From positions 1-22,259 of IMG/VR virus record IMGVR_UViG_3300017989_000476: a stretch of 22,259 nt of DNA. One strand, given 5' to 3'. Position numbers and translations under genes: made by a program. Shown here in pieces: positions 1-8,430 of this stretch (positions are counted from its first letter, which is position 1; every line of letters begins with the position of its first letter). Under the pieces are notes generated by a model. It had not been told where the DNA came from and searched no databases. It was given only the letters and a program-made list of their open reading frames with translations. The stretch is from a virus.

Positions 1-1903
1 ACCCGGTGTCCTGAGACTCGTACACCGGGAGCCACCCCCTGTCCCCGGCGCTGTAGCCCGTTGTGACCCACGAGCCCGTGCTGGTCGCTTTGTCATAGTT
101 GTGCGTATGCGTGCTCACATCCACGCCGTCGACGTTGCCGGACACCGTGATGTTGCCGGATAGATTGAGGTGCTGCGCATAGATCGTGCCGGCTCGATTG
201 CTGACATTGCCGATGTCGTGCGTGCTCAGCGGTCGCAGCTCGCCGCTGCGAAACGCCCACTCATTGCTGTTGTTGGGCGCCACGTAGACGATGCCGCCGG
301 TATTGGTTATGACCAGCGCCGTGTCCGACTCCAGCCTATTGGCGTGGACCGTGGCAAAGTAGAGCGACGACGAGCCTATATTGCGGCTGCTGTCGGCGTC
401 GGGGAGTAGGTTGCCGGCGAGAGCCCGCGAGCCATCGGCCAGGAGGTATTGCTCATGGTCGTCACCGTCGAGGCCGGTGAGGTCGCCGTGATCGATGGAG
501 GGCAAGTCGCTGGCGTCGATGCTACCCCAATCCGCCGTTGTGCCGTCGCCCTGCAGGTATCCAGTGCCGATGGCCAGGCGCCCCCATGCGGGAGTGTCAT
601 TGGCTAGAATCAGATCGCCCTGGACAGGGCTGGCCGTCACCGTGTCAGCATGGGCCACGCCGAGGATGTCGTGGTCGGCCAGGGTCTCCTCGTCAGTCGG
701 TGCATCGATCGGGATCGGCGCTGATCCAGAGCCGTGCCCCGTCGCCGCCTGCTTCTGCTTGGACAGCATCGTCGGCTCGGGGTCACCCAGCGCAATCTCC
801 AGGTGCTCGAATCCATCGGCGTCGTAGCTAAGTTGCACGCCGACCACGGTGTCGTGTTGCACCGTCGTGCCAAAGTAGGCCGAGTTGTAGGAGACCTGAT
901 CGCCCAGCTCGAAGGTGCCGCCGTACTTGATCTCTGCTGTTTGCACCAGGCGAAACTTGACTGTCTCGGTAGCGCGGAATTGGTCCAGGGCTTGCTGGCG
1001 CGACACGGCGCGGTCATCGTCGACGATGTACTCGCGGAGGCCGTAGGTGCTGATCCGGTCTGTGTCGCGAGTCACCGCCGTCAATGATTTGTTGTAGATC
1101 GCGTTGCGCTCCGACGTGGTGTCCTCGATCAGCTCCACGCTGAGCACATTTTCGGCGGCGTCATTGATCAGGATCTCGGCGTTGCTGTCGGTGTTGCCCT
1201 TGGACCTGTCAGCGCCTCGGCGCGGGTAGTAGGTGTCAAACTCCAGGCCAAACGATCCGCCGGGCCAGACGGTGTACACGTCATAGTCAATGACGCCATG
1301 CTCTCGGCTCCACGAGTAGAGCTTGTCGAGCAGCTTTTCGCCGCGGGCCGTCAATGTCTGACCCGCGGCCGCCTCGCTCTTGTTGGCCGCCACCTGCCAG
1401 CCGCTGAGGCTGCGTGCGTTGCCGCCAGGGTCATTGTAGGCCGTGCCGCTCACCACCTGGTACCGCACGGCGTCCTTGATGGCATCATCGGCGTGGCCGG
1501 TGAACTCGACTTCATCCGAGGTATTGCCCAGGATGCGAATGCCGTCCAGCTCAAAGGCCGCCGGCAAACACTCGATCTCGACGGCCCCTTCGATGACAAA
1601 CCCGCTGTTGTCCCTGGCTCGCCGCCGCCGTTCGACGCGATACACTGCCTCGTACCGCCCGCAGCGCCAGAACTCGATGTACGTCTGACCTGTTACGATG
1701 CTGGTAAAGTGCGGCGACGCTTTGTCCAGTACAAAGCTCAATGAACCGTCTTTGTGTGCGAATAGACCCAACGCCACACGTACATCGCGGGCGTCGTGTA
1801 GCTCGATCCCAGAGCCCTCCGTCCGATTGTCCGGCGGATAGGCAATGAGTTGGCAATGCTCGCCAAAGCGCACATTGGTCGGAACGCTGTCAACCAAAGC
1901 CAT
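1..1903 (-). CDS. Tail hub / fibre protein, ReqiPepy6 Gp37-like N-terminus (partial, runs off left edge)
   Basis: An open frame starts with ATG at 1903 (TGATG overlap with the distal tail gene, AAGGTG upstream) and stays open for 634 codons to the window edge, so the C-terminus is missing. The first ~350 residues look like the Siphovirus ReqiPepy6 Gp37-like family, the baseplate hub protein that follows Dit in many siphoviruses: mixed beta-rich sequence with a segment around ELGDQVSYNSAYFGTTVQ. From about residue 390 the sequence becomes fibre-like. Residues ~469-494 carry the common fibre motif DHGDLTGLDGDDHEQYLL followed by ADGSRAL, and then RNIGSSSLYFATVHANRL, a motif typical of trimeric tail fibres. 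It therefore appears to be a hub fused to a receptor-binding or fibre stalk, acting at the tail tip. Family assignment is from recalled pattern and synteny; the fibre motif is directly visible. Confidence 0.8.
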   Translation of the reverse strand, partial: MALVDSVPTNVRFGEHCQLIAYPPDNRTEGSGIELHDARDVRVALGLFAHKDGSLSFVLDKASPHFTSIVTGQTYIEFWRCGRYEAVYRVERRRRARDNSGFVIEGAVEIECLPAAFELDGIRILGNTSDEVEFTGHADDAIKDAVRYQVVSGTAYNDPGGNARSLSGWQVAANKSEAAAGQTLTARGEKLLDKLYSWSREHGVIDYDVYTVWPGGSFGLEFDTYYPRRGADRSKGNTDSNAEILINDAAENVLSVELIEDTTSERNAIYNKSLTAVTRDTDRISTYGLREYIVDDDRAVSRQQALDQFRATETVKFRLVQTAEIKYGGTFELGDQVSYNSAYFGTTVQHDTVVGVQLSYDADGFEHLEIALGDPEPTMLSKQKQAATGHGSGSAPIPIDAPTDEETLADHDILGVAHADTVTASPVQGDLILANDTPAWGRLAIGTGYLQGDGTTADWGSIDASDLPSIDHGDLTGLDGDDHEQYLLADGSRALAGNLLPDADSSRNIGSSSLYFATVHANRLESDTALVITNTGGIVYVAPNNSNEWAFRSGELRPLSTHDIGNVSNRAGTIYAQHLNLSGNITVSGNVDGVDVSTHTHNYDKATSTGSWVTTGYSAGDRGWLPVYESQDTG

Positions 1904-2727
1904 CAGTACGGCACCTTGTAATACTTGGTGAATTGCAGCGTGATTGCCGCATTGCTACCTGATTCGCCAGACACAGTGACCTCCGTGGTGCCAACCGGCA
2001 GCCGCCACCAGGTCGACAGCGCAGTCCGTCGGCCGGTCCATGTCTCGGCTGTGCCGCCGCCCGAGGCGGTATATGTCGCGCCGAATGTGTCCACCTCTGG
2101 GCGAAAGTCAATGGCCAGGATGCCGCCGACGTTGCCCGAGAGCTGGAGGTACTCGCCGTCGGCGTTGCCCAGCCAGGGGGAGTTGGCGTCGCCGGATAGC
2201 GTCACCTCCAGCCACGTCTCGACATTGCTGTTGGCGCACGACAGGGCCACCGCCGTTGCGCCGTTCATCTGGCCGGTGACCGTGGTCGGCGTCGGGTCGT
2301 ACCAGACTGGGTCTACCGCCTCACATTCCAGCGTGATGATGACGATGTGATCGCGGTTGGTCAGGTTGGACTCATCGATCTCGTAACCGGTGCGGTACAA
2401 GTCGATGTAGCGAATGTTGCCTGACTCTAGCGTCTCCTTGACGATGAACGCGCCCCGGCTGGGGTCGGTGCGCCACAAGAACGCCGCAATCTCGCTCTCG
2501 ACGGCATCGTAGCTCTGCACCCGGAGCCCAAACTTGGGGCGGAGGACCAGTACCTCCTCGGAGTAGCCGATGCGCCGCAGCGGACGCCGCCGCAGCAACC
2601 GCTCGTTGCGGCTGGGCTCCTTGCGTTGCCAGGTGCCCTCGATCGGCCATTTCCAGCGAACATGGTTGGCCGTCGTACATTGGAATTCGCTGCTGTCGGC
2701 GTCGATGATGGATAGAGCCCTGGTCAT
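1903..2727 (-). CDS. Distal tail protein (Dit-like, phage tail family)
   Basis: This 274-aa protein follows the tape measure gene directly (ATGA overlap; GGAGG nine bases before the ATG) and precedes the hub/fibre gene, the canonical place of Dit. Dit forms the hexameric ring joining the tail tube to the tip. The N-terminal half has the Dit-like pattern of basic and aromatic residues with a segment GAFIVKETLESGNIRYIDL, and the second half (about 145-274) is a beta-rich, Gly/Thr/Ser-rich domain ending in FTKYYKVPY that resembles the galectin or carbohydrate-binding-like insert of large Dit proteins. Length fits classical to evolved Dit. No catalytic motif is visible. Assignment rests mainly on order and fold-like composition. 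Confidence 0.75.
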   Translation of the reverse strand: MTRALSIIDADSSEFQCTTANHVRWKWPIEGTWQRKEPSRNERLLRRRPLRRIGYSEEVLVLRPKFGLRVQSYDAVESEIAAFLWRTDPSRGAFIVKETLESGNIRYIDLYRTGYEIDESNLTNRDHIVIITLECEAVDPVWYDPTPTTVTGQMNGATAVALSCANSNVETWLEVTLSGDANSPWLGNADGEYLQLSGNVGGILAIDFRPEVDTFGATYTASGGGTAETWTGRRTALSTWWRLPVGTTEVTVSGESGSNAAITLQFTKYYKVPY

Positions 2728-5700
2728 GGCGTGGCGCCTCCTGTCGCTGCCGCCGGTACCGCCGCGTCGCGCAACATGGCCGCAATCTGCGCCATCCTGT
2801 CCCCCAGCTCGCGGCTCAGTGTGTCGCCCAGTTGCTGGCTCACGATGTCAACCAGCTCCTGCGGATCACCGGCGGTCACGTCGCCGAACGTCACCGGAAC
2901 ACTGATCTGCAACAGCGCCCCGCCAACGCCGGCCACCGCGCCTTCTGCCGGTGGCAAAGCGCCCGCCGCCTGATTGCCGGTCGCTGTGGGGATCTCGGGC
3001 AAACGAAGCCCGGAGAGTTGCTGCGCGCTGAGGTTAAACGCCACCACGGCGTCGGCCATGTATCCGGCAATGGCTGTCGCGCTGCCCAGCGCCATTTGCA
3101 CCTGGCGCAACCCCTGCAAGTTGGTGAACCAGCCCTTGAGCGCCTCGACGATACCGGCGGCTCGCGGCGCCCAGCCCTCCAATTGCTCCGTCTTGCCGGC
3201 CATCTCCTCGGCCAACTCAGGCAAGCTCTTGTATTCGCCATAGCCGTTCATCATGGGGTCCATCGCTTCGTTGAGCTGGCTCACGATGTCCTGCCCAACC
3301 TGGCGCCCCCCGCGCAGCCCGCCCATGCGAGAGATCTCGGTCAGCGTCTTGCCCACATCAAAGATCGAAAAGACACTGGCCAGGTTCTCCATGCTTTCGG
3401 CGGCGGCTGGCAACAGATCGCGGGTGCCCTGCTCAGTCGCCTCGATGAACTGCGTTTGCACATCGCTGATAAACTCTTTCAGATCCGGCACGGCCAGGCG
3501 CATCGTCGCCAGGAACTGCTTGAGCCGCGTCGAGAAGACGCCGATGTTGGGAAGCTCCAGCACCTGAGTCAAGTCAACGCCTAGCACCTCGAACAAGCTC
3601 TTGATGTCACCGGCGACATCCGCCGCGGCCTCCAGGGCTTTTCGAGTATCATCCGGAATCTCTTGGATCCAATTGTAGAGTTGGCCGCCGAGGAATCGGA
3701 GCTGGCGCACGTAGGCCAACGCCTTGGGCACAAAGTTGAACTGGACCGGCACCAGCTTGCCGAGGTCAGGGCCGACTAGGCCGAACAGCTTCTTGACATC
3801 GTCGGCGACCTGGCCCGCAGCCTCGACGGAATCATGGAGGTTCTCGGGAATCTCTTTGATCCAGTTGTAGAGTTGGCCGCCGAGGAATCGGAGCTGGCGC
3901 ACGTAGGCCATGGCCTTGGCTGGGAAGGCGAACTCGACCGGCACCACCTTTTCGAGGTCCAGGCCAATGAGGCTGAAGAGCTCCTTGACCATCGGCGCGA
4001 TCTCGCTGGCGGTCTGCAAGGCCTGGTGCAATCCCTCGGGGATCTGGCGCAACCAGTTAAAAATCGAGGAGCCCAAGATGCGGAGTTGATCGATGTAGCT
4101 CTCGGCGTTGGCAGCAAAGTTGCCCTCAGCGGGCGCGACCTTGCTCAGGTCCGTGCCGATGATGCCCAGGATGTTTTTCACATAGCCGACGACGCCGGCC
4201 ACCTTCTGCAGCTCGCTCTCCGTCTCGCCTTCGGGTACGGTGCCCCAGGTGTCGCGGATGTCCTGGACCACGAGAAACGCCGCTTCAAAGAGGGCACGCA
4301 CCTGGTCTTGCCAGGTGGTCAGGTCGGGCATTTCCTCGACCGTCGCCAGCTCGCCGATGTCTGTCGACGCAAAGCGCAGCAGCTCCGCCATCGGTGACAG
4401 ATACTCTTTGACGGCGTCGAGCTTGTCTTTGAGGTTAAACTCGGGGTCCTCTAGCCAATCATAGACAGCCTTGGCCGACTGCTTGACAAAGCTGCCCATC
4501 TTATCAAAGCCCTGGGCCAGGTTCTCGGGCATCTCGCGGCCGATCCAATCGACGATGCCCTCAAAGGCGCTTTGCGCCGCCTGGACCCCGGCGTCGATGT
4601 CCTTCGCTACATCGGTCAGGCTCTTGGTCGCCGATTGCGCCGACGTCGCCGCATCTGTAGCCGCCGTCTCGAATCCGCCAAAGTCATCGGCGGTATATTC
4701 TGCCTGGATCGAGGCCAAAATCTCGTCGCGGATCGATTCAAAGTCGGTCTGGTAGCCCGCCAGCGCCTCCTCGGCTTTTGCCAAGTCTTGGTCATAGGCA
4801 GCGTTGATGGCATTGACGGTTGTGATAGCATCACTGACCAAACCCTCGGAGAGCTGCCCACTGACCGTCTGCATATTGGCGGCGTGGTTGATCTGTTGCT
4901 GTAGCTGTAGGCCCTGGCCCTCTGTTAGTGCCCCGAGAATGGCTTCCAGGCCAGCGTCGGTCAGCTTGCCCTGCGCGTTGTATTGCAGCGCGGTTTCGGC
5001 GATGCTGAGCAGGGTCTTTTGTCGCTGCTGCTTAAGTTGCTGGATGTACGCCTGCTGCTGTGCTATTTGCTGCTTGGCATAGTTGAGCTGAGCCATCCGC
5101 TGTTGCTGCTGGTATGCAGCGGAGGCGTTGGAGCGCGACGCTTCAAACTTGGAGGTTAGCGTCGCCAGCTCTTGCTCTTTGCCGGCCTGGGCCAGCGCGG
5201 CGGCTTCGGCCTCATAGTCCGCTCGCGCCTGGATGCTATCCATCTGATACTGAAGCTCGGCGTCGGCCTGGCTCTGCAAATAGTCCTCTTGCAGGTTGGC
5301 CATAGCGTCCTGATGGCTGGTGCGGATCGATTCAAGCTCTGAAAATGCGTTCTGATAGGCCGAGGCCATCTCGGCGCCAAATTCCGCAGCCTTGGCTGCC
5401 ATCTCGTCCAGCGATTGGCGGAACGCGGCCATTCCCTGTGGCGCTTGCTGGCCGAACCGGGTCGCCTCTGCTTCAGCTTCGGTGAAGGCGCGCTTTAGCT
5501 GATCGGCCGACAGACTCCCGCGCACAGCCAGTTGATTGGTGGCTTCCCCGGCTTCCGCAACGCTAGTCTGCGCTTCCTCTGCGCTGCTTTTCACGCCGAA
5601 CAGCGATTCGGCCAGTTGGCGCCCCCACTGAAGGCCGGTCTGTTGGGCACCGATCTCGGAGAAAAGCGCCTTGAACTTACCGACCTCCTGGTTGGTTGCG

Positions 5701-6716
5701 GCGAGCCCGGGCGTGATCTTGACCAGCCACTCGAGGAGCTTGCCCAGGTTAGCCGCGAATTCGACAATGCCCTCGCGGATCGCCGGATCGGCCAGCCATT
5801 CGGCCAGCGCGTCGACGATGGTTTGAATGTGAGGGAGCATCGCCTCCAGAACGGGGAGCAGGTTAGCCCCGATCTGGTCCTTCATATTGGCGAACGCGGT
5901 TTCGACGGCGCGAACCTTTTGCTCGACGCTACCCAGCACCGTCGGCATGTCGGCCGTGTTGTCCTTGAGCAACCGCATGACCTGGTTCATCAGCGCCGTC
6001 TGCTGCTCAGATTTGGTCAGCGCATCGGCGCTTTTACCTAACTCCCGCGCATAGTCCTCATATGCCGCAGTGAGGTCGACCTGGATGGCCAGGTTGTCGA
6101 GGATCATCGGCGAGAGGCGGCCCACGCCGGTGATGAGGCTGTTGACCAAAAAGTCCATGCTCTGGCCGGTGCTTGCTGACACCTTGGCCAGGTGCTGCAT
6201 GGCGTTGGGCAGCGTTTGGGCAAAGTCCTGACCAACGAGCTGCGCCGCCTGGTTGAACTGTCGCATCAATTCGGCGTCGGTGACCATGTTCATGGTGCCG
6301 GCGCGCATCCGCTCAATCGAGCCACCCAGCGCATCAAACGCCTGGGCAACCTGGGGCAATCCGGTGGACGCAGTGACCATCTCGCGCACGCCGGATACCA
6401 GCGACTGCACGCCGCGGGCTGCCAACATGCCGCCGGCGACTCCGATGATGCCACCCAGCACGCCCTTGATTCCGCTGGCCGCCTTGCCGATTGAGCCTAA
6501 CCCACGAGAGCCTTGATCGCCGGTTTTTTCCAGTGCCTGCCCGAGGTTGCGCGCCTCTTTGCCGGTGTCCTTTAGCGCATCCTCGGCGCGGTCTGCGGCG
6601 TCATCGGCGCGCCGCCCGACGTCCTGGATGTTGTTGAGTACGTCGGCCAAGCCCTGCACCTTCCAGGTGAAGGCCCCGTATACGCCGCCGAGATCCGTGC
6701 CGCCTACTCGATCCAC
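2724..6716 (-). CDS. Tail tape measure protein
   Basis: At 1330 aa this is the longest gene, located between the chaperone frames and Dit, as expected of the protein that sets tail length. A GTG start at 6716 is preferred: it has GGAG ten bases upstream and overlaps the preceding stop by 13 bases. Residues ~20-70 are charged and helical; ~72-110 is a Gly/Ala-rich hydrophobic stretch (GVLGGIIGVAGGMLAARG). Residues ~110-320 carry the conserved TMP-like region including VSASTGQSMDFLVNSLITGV. Residues ~440-600 form a long Gln/Ala/Glu-rich coiled coil. Three 64-residue tandem repeats occupy ~873-1064. No lysozyme or peptidase motif was noticed. With the rule of thumb of about 1.5 angstrom per residue, the tail would be roughly 200 nm. 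Confidence 0.93.
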   Translation of the reverse strand: MDRVGGTDLGGVYGAFTWKVQGLADVLNNIQDVGRRADDAADRAEDALKDTGKEARNLGQALEKTGDQGSRGLGSIGKAASGIKGVLGGIIGVAGGMLAARGVQSLVSGVREMVTASTGLPQVAQAFDALGGSIERMRAGTMNMVTDAELMRQFNQAAQLVGQDFAQTLPNAMQHLAKVSASTGQSMDFLVNSLITGVGRLSPMILDNLAIQVDLTAAYEDYARELGKSADALTKSEQQTALMNQVMRLLKDNTADMPTVLGSVEQKVRAVETAFANMKDQIGANLLPVLEAMLPHIQTIVDALAEWLADPAIREGIVEFAANLGKLLEWLVKITPGLAATNQEVGKFKALFSEIGAQQTGLQWGRQLAESLFGVKSSAEEAQTSVAEAGEATNQLAVRGSLSADQLKRAFTEAEAEATRFGQQAPQGMAAFRQSLDEMAAKAAEFGAEMASAYQNAFSELESIRTSHQDAMANLQEDYLQSQADAELQYQMDSIQARADYEAEAAALAQAGKEQELATLTSKFEASRSNASAAYQQQQRMAQLNYAKQQIAQQQAYIQQLKQQRQKTLLSIAETALQYNAQGKLTDAGLEAILGALTEGQGLQLQQQINHAANMQTVSGQLSEGLVSDAITTVNAINAAYDQDLAKAEEALAGYQTDFESIRDEILASIQAEYTADDFGGFETAATDAATSAQSATKSLTDVAKDIDAGVQAAQSAFEGIVDWIGREMPENLAQGFDKMGSFVKQSAKAVYDWLEDPEFNLKDKLDAVKEYLSPMAELLRFASTDIGELATVEEMPDLTTWQDQVRALFEAAFLVVQDIRDTWGTVPEGETESELQKVAGVVGYVKNILGIIGTDLSKVAPAEGNFAANAESYIDQLRILGSSIFNWLRQIPEGLHQALQTASEIAPMVKELFSLIGLDLEKVVPVEFAFPAKAMAYVRQLRFLGGQLYNWIKEIPENLHDSVEAAGQVADDVKKLFGLVGPDLGKLVPVQFNFVPKALAYVRQLRFLGGQLYNWIQEIPDDTRKALEAAADVAGDIKSLFEVLGVDLTQVLELPNIGVFSTRLKQFLATMRLAVPDLKEFISDVQTQFIEATEQGTRDLLPAAAESMENLASVFSIFDVGKTLTEISRMGGLRGGRQVGQDIVSQLNEAMDPMMNGYGEYKSLPELAEEMAGKTEQLEGWAPRAAGIVEALKGWFTNLQGLRQVQMALGSATAIAGYMADAVVAFNLSAQQLSGLRLPEIPTATGNQAAGALPPAEGAVAGVGGALLQISVPVTFGDVTAGDPQELVDIVSQQLGDTLSRELGDRMAQIAAMLRDAAVPAAATGGATP
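3525..4100 (-). repeat. Three tandem 64-residue repeats inside the tape measure gene
   Basis: Three in-frame 192-base units encode repeats that begin SYIDQLRILG, AYVRQLRFLG and AYVRQLRFLG and share a pattern NWI.EIP...........A....V..LF...G.DL.K..PV. Units two and three are identical over 46 bases (3673-3718 and 3865-3910, exactly 192 bases apart). The first unit is more diverged, and a weaker copy may precede it around 4101-4330. The third unit loses similarity in its last ~15 residues. Confidence 0.85.
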
Positions 6717-6994
6717 TCGCCTACTACTCCGCTGATCTTGCCCATGATGCGCCCCCCACTGATCGTCGCCCTGCTGGGCGCTGGCGTTTTATGTCGCGTT
6801 GTTGGCTCTTGGTGCTCGTGCAGAATGCCGCGCAGGGCGATGGCCTGGTCGAAGCAGTACGCCTGCCAGGGGTCGCACAGCCCGATTATCTGCGAGGGCC
6901 GCTGCCCGTATCGCTGGGCCATGGCATCGAGGAGAATCGCCTCATGACTCTTCACGAAACCCGGCAAAAACGTCGAGCCCCCCATTGATCGCAA
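6704..6994 (-). CDS. Tail assembly chaperone, T-like frame (expressed by frameshift from the gene at 6942-7367)
   Basis: This frame (96 codons from a TTG at 6994; internal ATG at 6985) overlaps the end of the preceding gene by 53 bases and lies between the tail tube gene and the tape measure gene. That is the position of the lambda gpT frame, fused to gpG by programmed frameshifting. No ribosome binding site precedes the TTG or the ATG, which favours synthesis as a C-terminal extension. The extension would add roughly 90 residues, including GGSTFLPGFVKSHEAILLDA and a basic C-terminal part. GPGT-type fusions act as chaperones that bind the tape measure during tail assembly and are absent from the virion. 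The residue sequence is not recognisable by itself; the assignment is from context and the slip site. Confidence 0.7.
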   Translation of the reverse strand: MRSMGGSTFLPGFVKSHEAILLDAMAQRYGQRPSQIIGLCDPWQAYCFDQAIALRGILHEHQEPTTRHKTPAPSRATISGGRIMGKISGVVGEWIE

Positions 6995-7367
6995 ACTGCC
7001 CCAGCGCCATCAGGTCCGCGTCTGACACCGCGTCGATCGACACCTCATCGTCTGCCTGCGGGTCGTCATCGACGATCTGGGGATATAGCGTCACTCGCTT
7101 GGCAAGCCAGACCATGACGTCCATCAGCCCCGCCAACTCCTCGGGATCCAGCTCGGCCATCGAGCGTTTGCCGTCCATCATCTCAGTGACCATCGGGATC
7201 AGCGCGTTGGGCACATCCCCGCGGGCGATGGCCTGCACCAGGCTCACCGTTCGCACGCGGCATACCCGCCCTGATGGCAACTGCACGAGCCATGTCTTGG
7301 CCCGCCATTCGTTGGCCGGTGTCAGCACCAGATCCTCGCTGGGCACCGCTTTGATCCTGTCCGTCAT
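6942..7367 (-). CDS. Tail assembly chaperone, G-like
   Basis: A 141-aa protein between the tail tube gene and the tape measure, the same size as lambda gpG. The ATG at 7367 has a strong GAGGAGAG upstream. Visible features are an N-terminal segment (about 1-50) with LTPANEWRAKTWLVQLPSG, a helical middle with LDPEELAGLMDVMVWLAKRV (about 75-94), and an acidic linker (DDDPQADDE) before the C-terminal end, where the slip site lies. The acidic linker and the short tail after the slip site are typical of this class. Function: prevents aggregation of and recruits the tape measure; the frameshifted longer product binds tube subunits. Confidence 0.8.
   Translation of the reverse strand: MTDRIKAVPSEDLVLTPANEWRAKTWLVQLPSGRVCRVRTVSLVQAIARGDVPNALIPMVTEMMDGKRSMAELDPEELAGLMDVMVWLAKRVTLYPQIVDDDPQADDEVSIDAVSDADLMALGQFAINGGLDVFAGFREES
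6978..6983 (-). promoter_or_regulatory. Probable programmed ribosomal frameshift site (GGGGGG)
   Basis: On the minus strand the zero frame reads AAT GGG GGG CTC GAC. The downstream chaperone frame is reached by a -2 (or +1) shift here: tRNA-Gly on the second GGG can re-pair with GGG two bases back, and the next codon becomes GGC (Gly), then TCG. A -1 shift is excluded because that frame stops within a few codons (TGC CGG GTT TCG TGA after the TTT downstream). A -2 shift has been reported for the Mu tail chaperone genes. Confidence 0.65.
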
Positions 7368-7387
7368 CTATCTCTCTCCTCTCGTAA

Positions 7388-7422
7388 GGGGCCGACACCC
7401 AGGAGGATGAGGCATCGGCCCC
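7388..7422 (-). other. Stem-loop after the tail tube gene
   Basis: Between the tail tube stop and the chaperone start, the minus strand has GGGGCCGA and TCGGCCCC separated by a 19-base loop, an 8-bp perfect GC-rich stem that a T.G wobble can extend. No T-tract follows (TTACGAGAGG follows), so it is not a classical intrinsic terminator. It may protect the 3' end of the tube mRNA or lower downstream expression. Confidence 0.6.
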
Positions 7423-7443
7423 CAGTGTTGTAGCGCTGCCGTA

Positions 7444-7998
7444 CTAGGCCAGGATGGAGATGGCGTAGTAGGCGCCGCCGGTGGGTACCTCGGGCAAAGC
7501 GCCGTCTTCGATATCCGTCGTGGTCTTTTGCGCCTCCCAGTCGAACAGGATCGGCGCCCACTTCTCGGCGTTGGCCCCGTCCGGCGCGGAGAAGGGCTTG
7601 ATCTGCGCCTTGAACACCGTGATTCGGATCTCAGCCGCGGAGTCATCAGAGTCATCCACAGCATAGAGATCGATCTGCAACTCGACGTTGTTCGGCGTAA
7701 GCTCGGCGTCCTCCATCATGTAGTAGCGTTTGGACTCGACGCCGTCGATGCCGGTGCCAGACGTGACGGCGCTCTTGCCGTACAGCGCCTCCAGCACCGT
7801 TTCATCGAACTTGTCGCCGCCGATCTGGCCCGAGAGCCGCTGGTTCATGTACTCTTCATCGGTCTCGCCGTCGCCCTCGAATTCGATGGTCGTGTATTCC
7901 GGCTCCATCGTGAGGGTGTTACCGAAGGGCAAGTCGGTGGTCGAGGCGTCGCTTTCCGTGATCTGGACATCCTTGATGCCCTTGACCTTGTAGGCCAT
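7444..7998 (-). CDS. Major tail protein (tail tube)
   Basis: A 184-aa acidic, beta-rich protein with the strongest visible ribosome binding site of the region (GGAGACGACAAC then ATG), as expected for an abundant structural protein. The sequence starts MAYKVKGIKDVQITESDAST and contains PEYTTIEFEGDGETDEEYMN, typical of the tail tube fold of siphoviruses. The C-terminal half holds alternating short hydrophobic segments (VELQIDLYAV, AEIRITVFKA) and ends in TGGAYYAISILA. It sits between the tail completion genes and the chaperones, the usual place of the tube subunit. It polymerises around the tape measure to form the tail tube. Confidence 0.85.
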   Translation of the reverse strand: MAYKVKGIKDVQITESDASTTDLPFGNTLTMEPEYTTIEFEGDGETDEEYMNQRLSGQIGGDKFDETVLEALYGKSAVTSGTGIDGVESKRYYMMEDAELTPNNVELQIDLYAVDDSDDSAAEIRITVFKAQIKPFSAPDGANAEKWAPILFDWEAQKTTTDIEDGALPEVPTGGAYYAISILA

Positions 7999-8010
7999 GT
8001 TGTCGTCTCC

Positions 8011-8430
8011 TTATACTCGTGGCACGCTGAACCGCGCCGTTTTGAGTAGCTTGTTCCAGTCGTCATCGGCCTGCTCTTCTGAGGTGCCGTCGTAGGTGCA
8101 ACGTCCCCAGTAGCGACCGTCAAAGGTGAATGATTCGTAGCCGTCGAATAGCGCCCGGAGCTGATCGATGATCCGATCGATGCGCCAGTAGCCCCAACCG
8201 GAGCCGCTGCGATCGTCGTAGATGTACCAGGTAAAGAACTGGCGAGCCGTGATCTCCGAGGTGGGCGTCTCTGCGCCCATACGGAGCACCACGAACGGTG
8301 CCGTCGTCACAGCGTCGGGATCTGCCGCCGCACGCGGATACACGCTGTCAGCGCCGTCGCCCAACATGGCGATCAGCGTTGCGTCCCCCGATGCGCGGGT
8401 CAAAACCTGCCGCTTGAGTGGCGTCGTCAT
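8011..8430 (-). CDS. Tail terminator / completion protein (DUF3168-like)
   Basis: A 139-aa protein upstream of the tail tube gene with an ATGA overlap to the previous stop. The N-terminus (LKRQVLTRASGDATLIAMLGDGADSVYPRA) matches the LR..L..D..L..ll.. VYP pattern of DUF3168-type tail completion proteins, and it is followed by PFVVLRMG, then a long segment FFTWYIYDDRSGSGWGYW and a helix RIDRIIDQLRALFDG. Tail terminators cap the tube at the head end and connect it to the head. The start has little Shine-Dalgarno signal, and coupling to the upstream gene is probable. Confidence comes from both sequence pattern and position. Confidence 0.65.
   Translation of the reverse strand: MTTPLKRQVLTRASGDATLIAMLGDGADSVYPRAAADPDAVTTAPFVVLRMGAETPTSEITARQFFTWYIYDDRSGSGWGYWRIDRIIDQLRALFDGYESFTFDGRYWGRCTYDGTSEEQADDDWNKLLKTARFSVPRV

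Noticed and set aside
6942-6994. Frameshift by -1 in the chaperone overlap, as in lambda
   Set aside because: The -1 frame hits TGA within a few codons after the T-run, so it cannot reach the downstream chaperone frame.
7388-7422. Rho-independent terminator after the tail tube gene
   Set aside because: The stem is good but no T-tract follows, and essential genes of the same module lie downstream.
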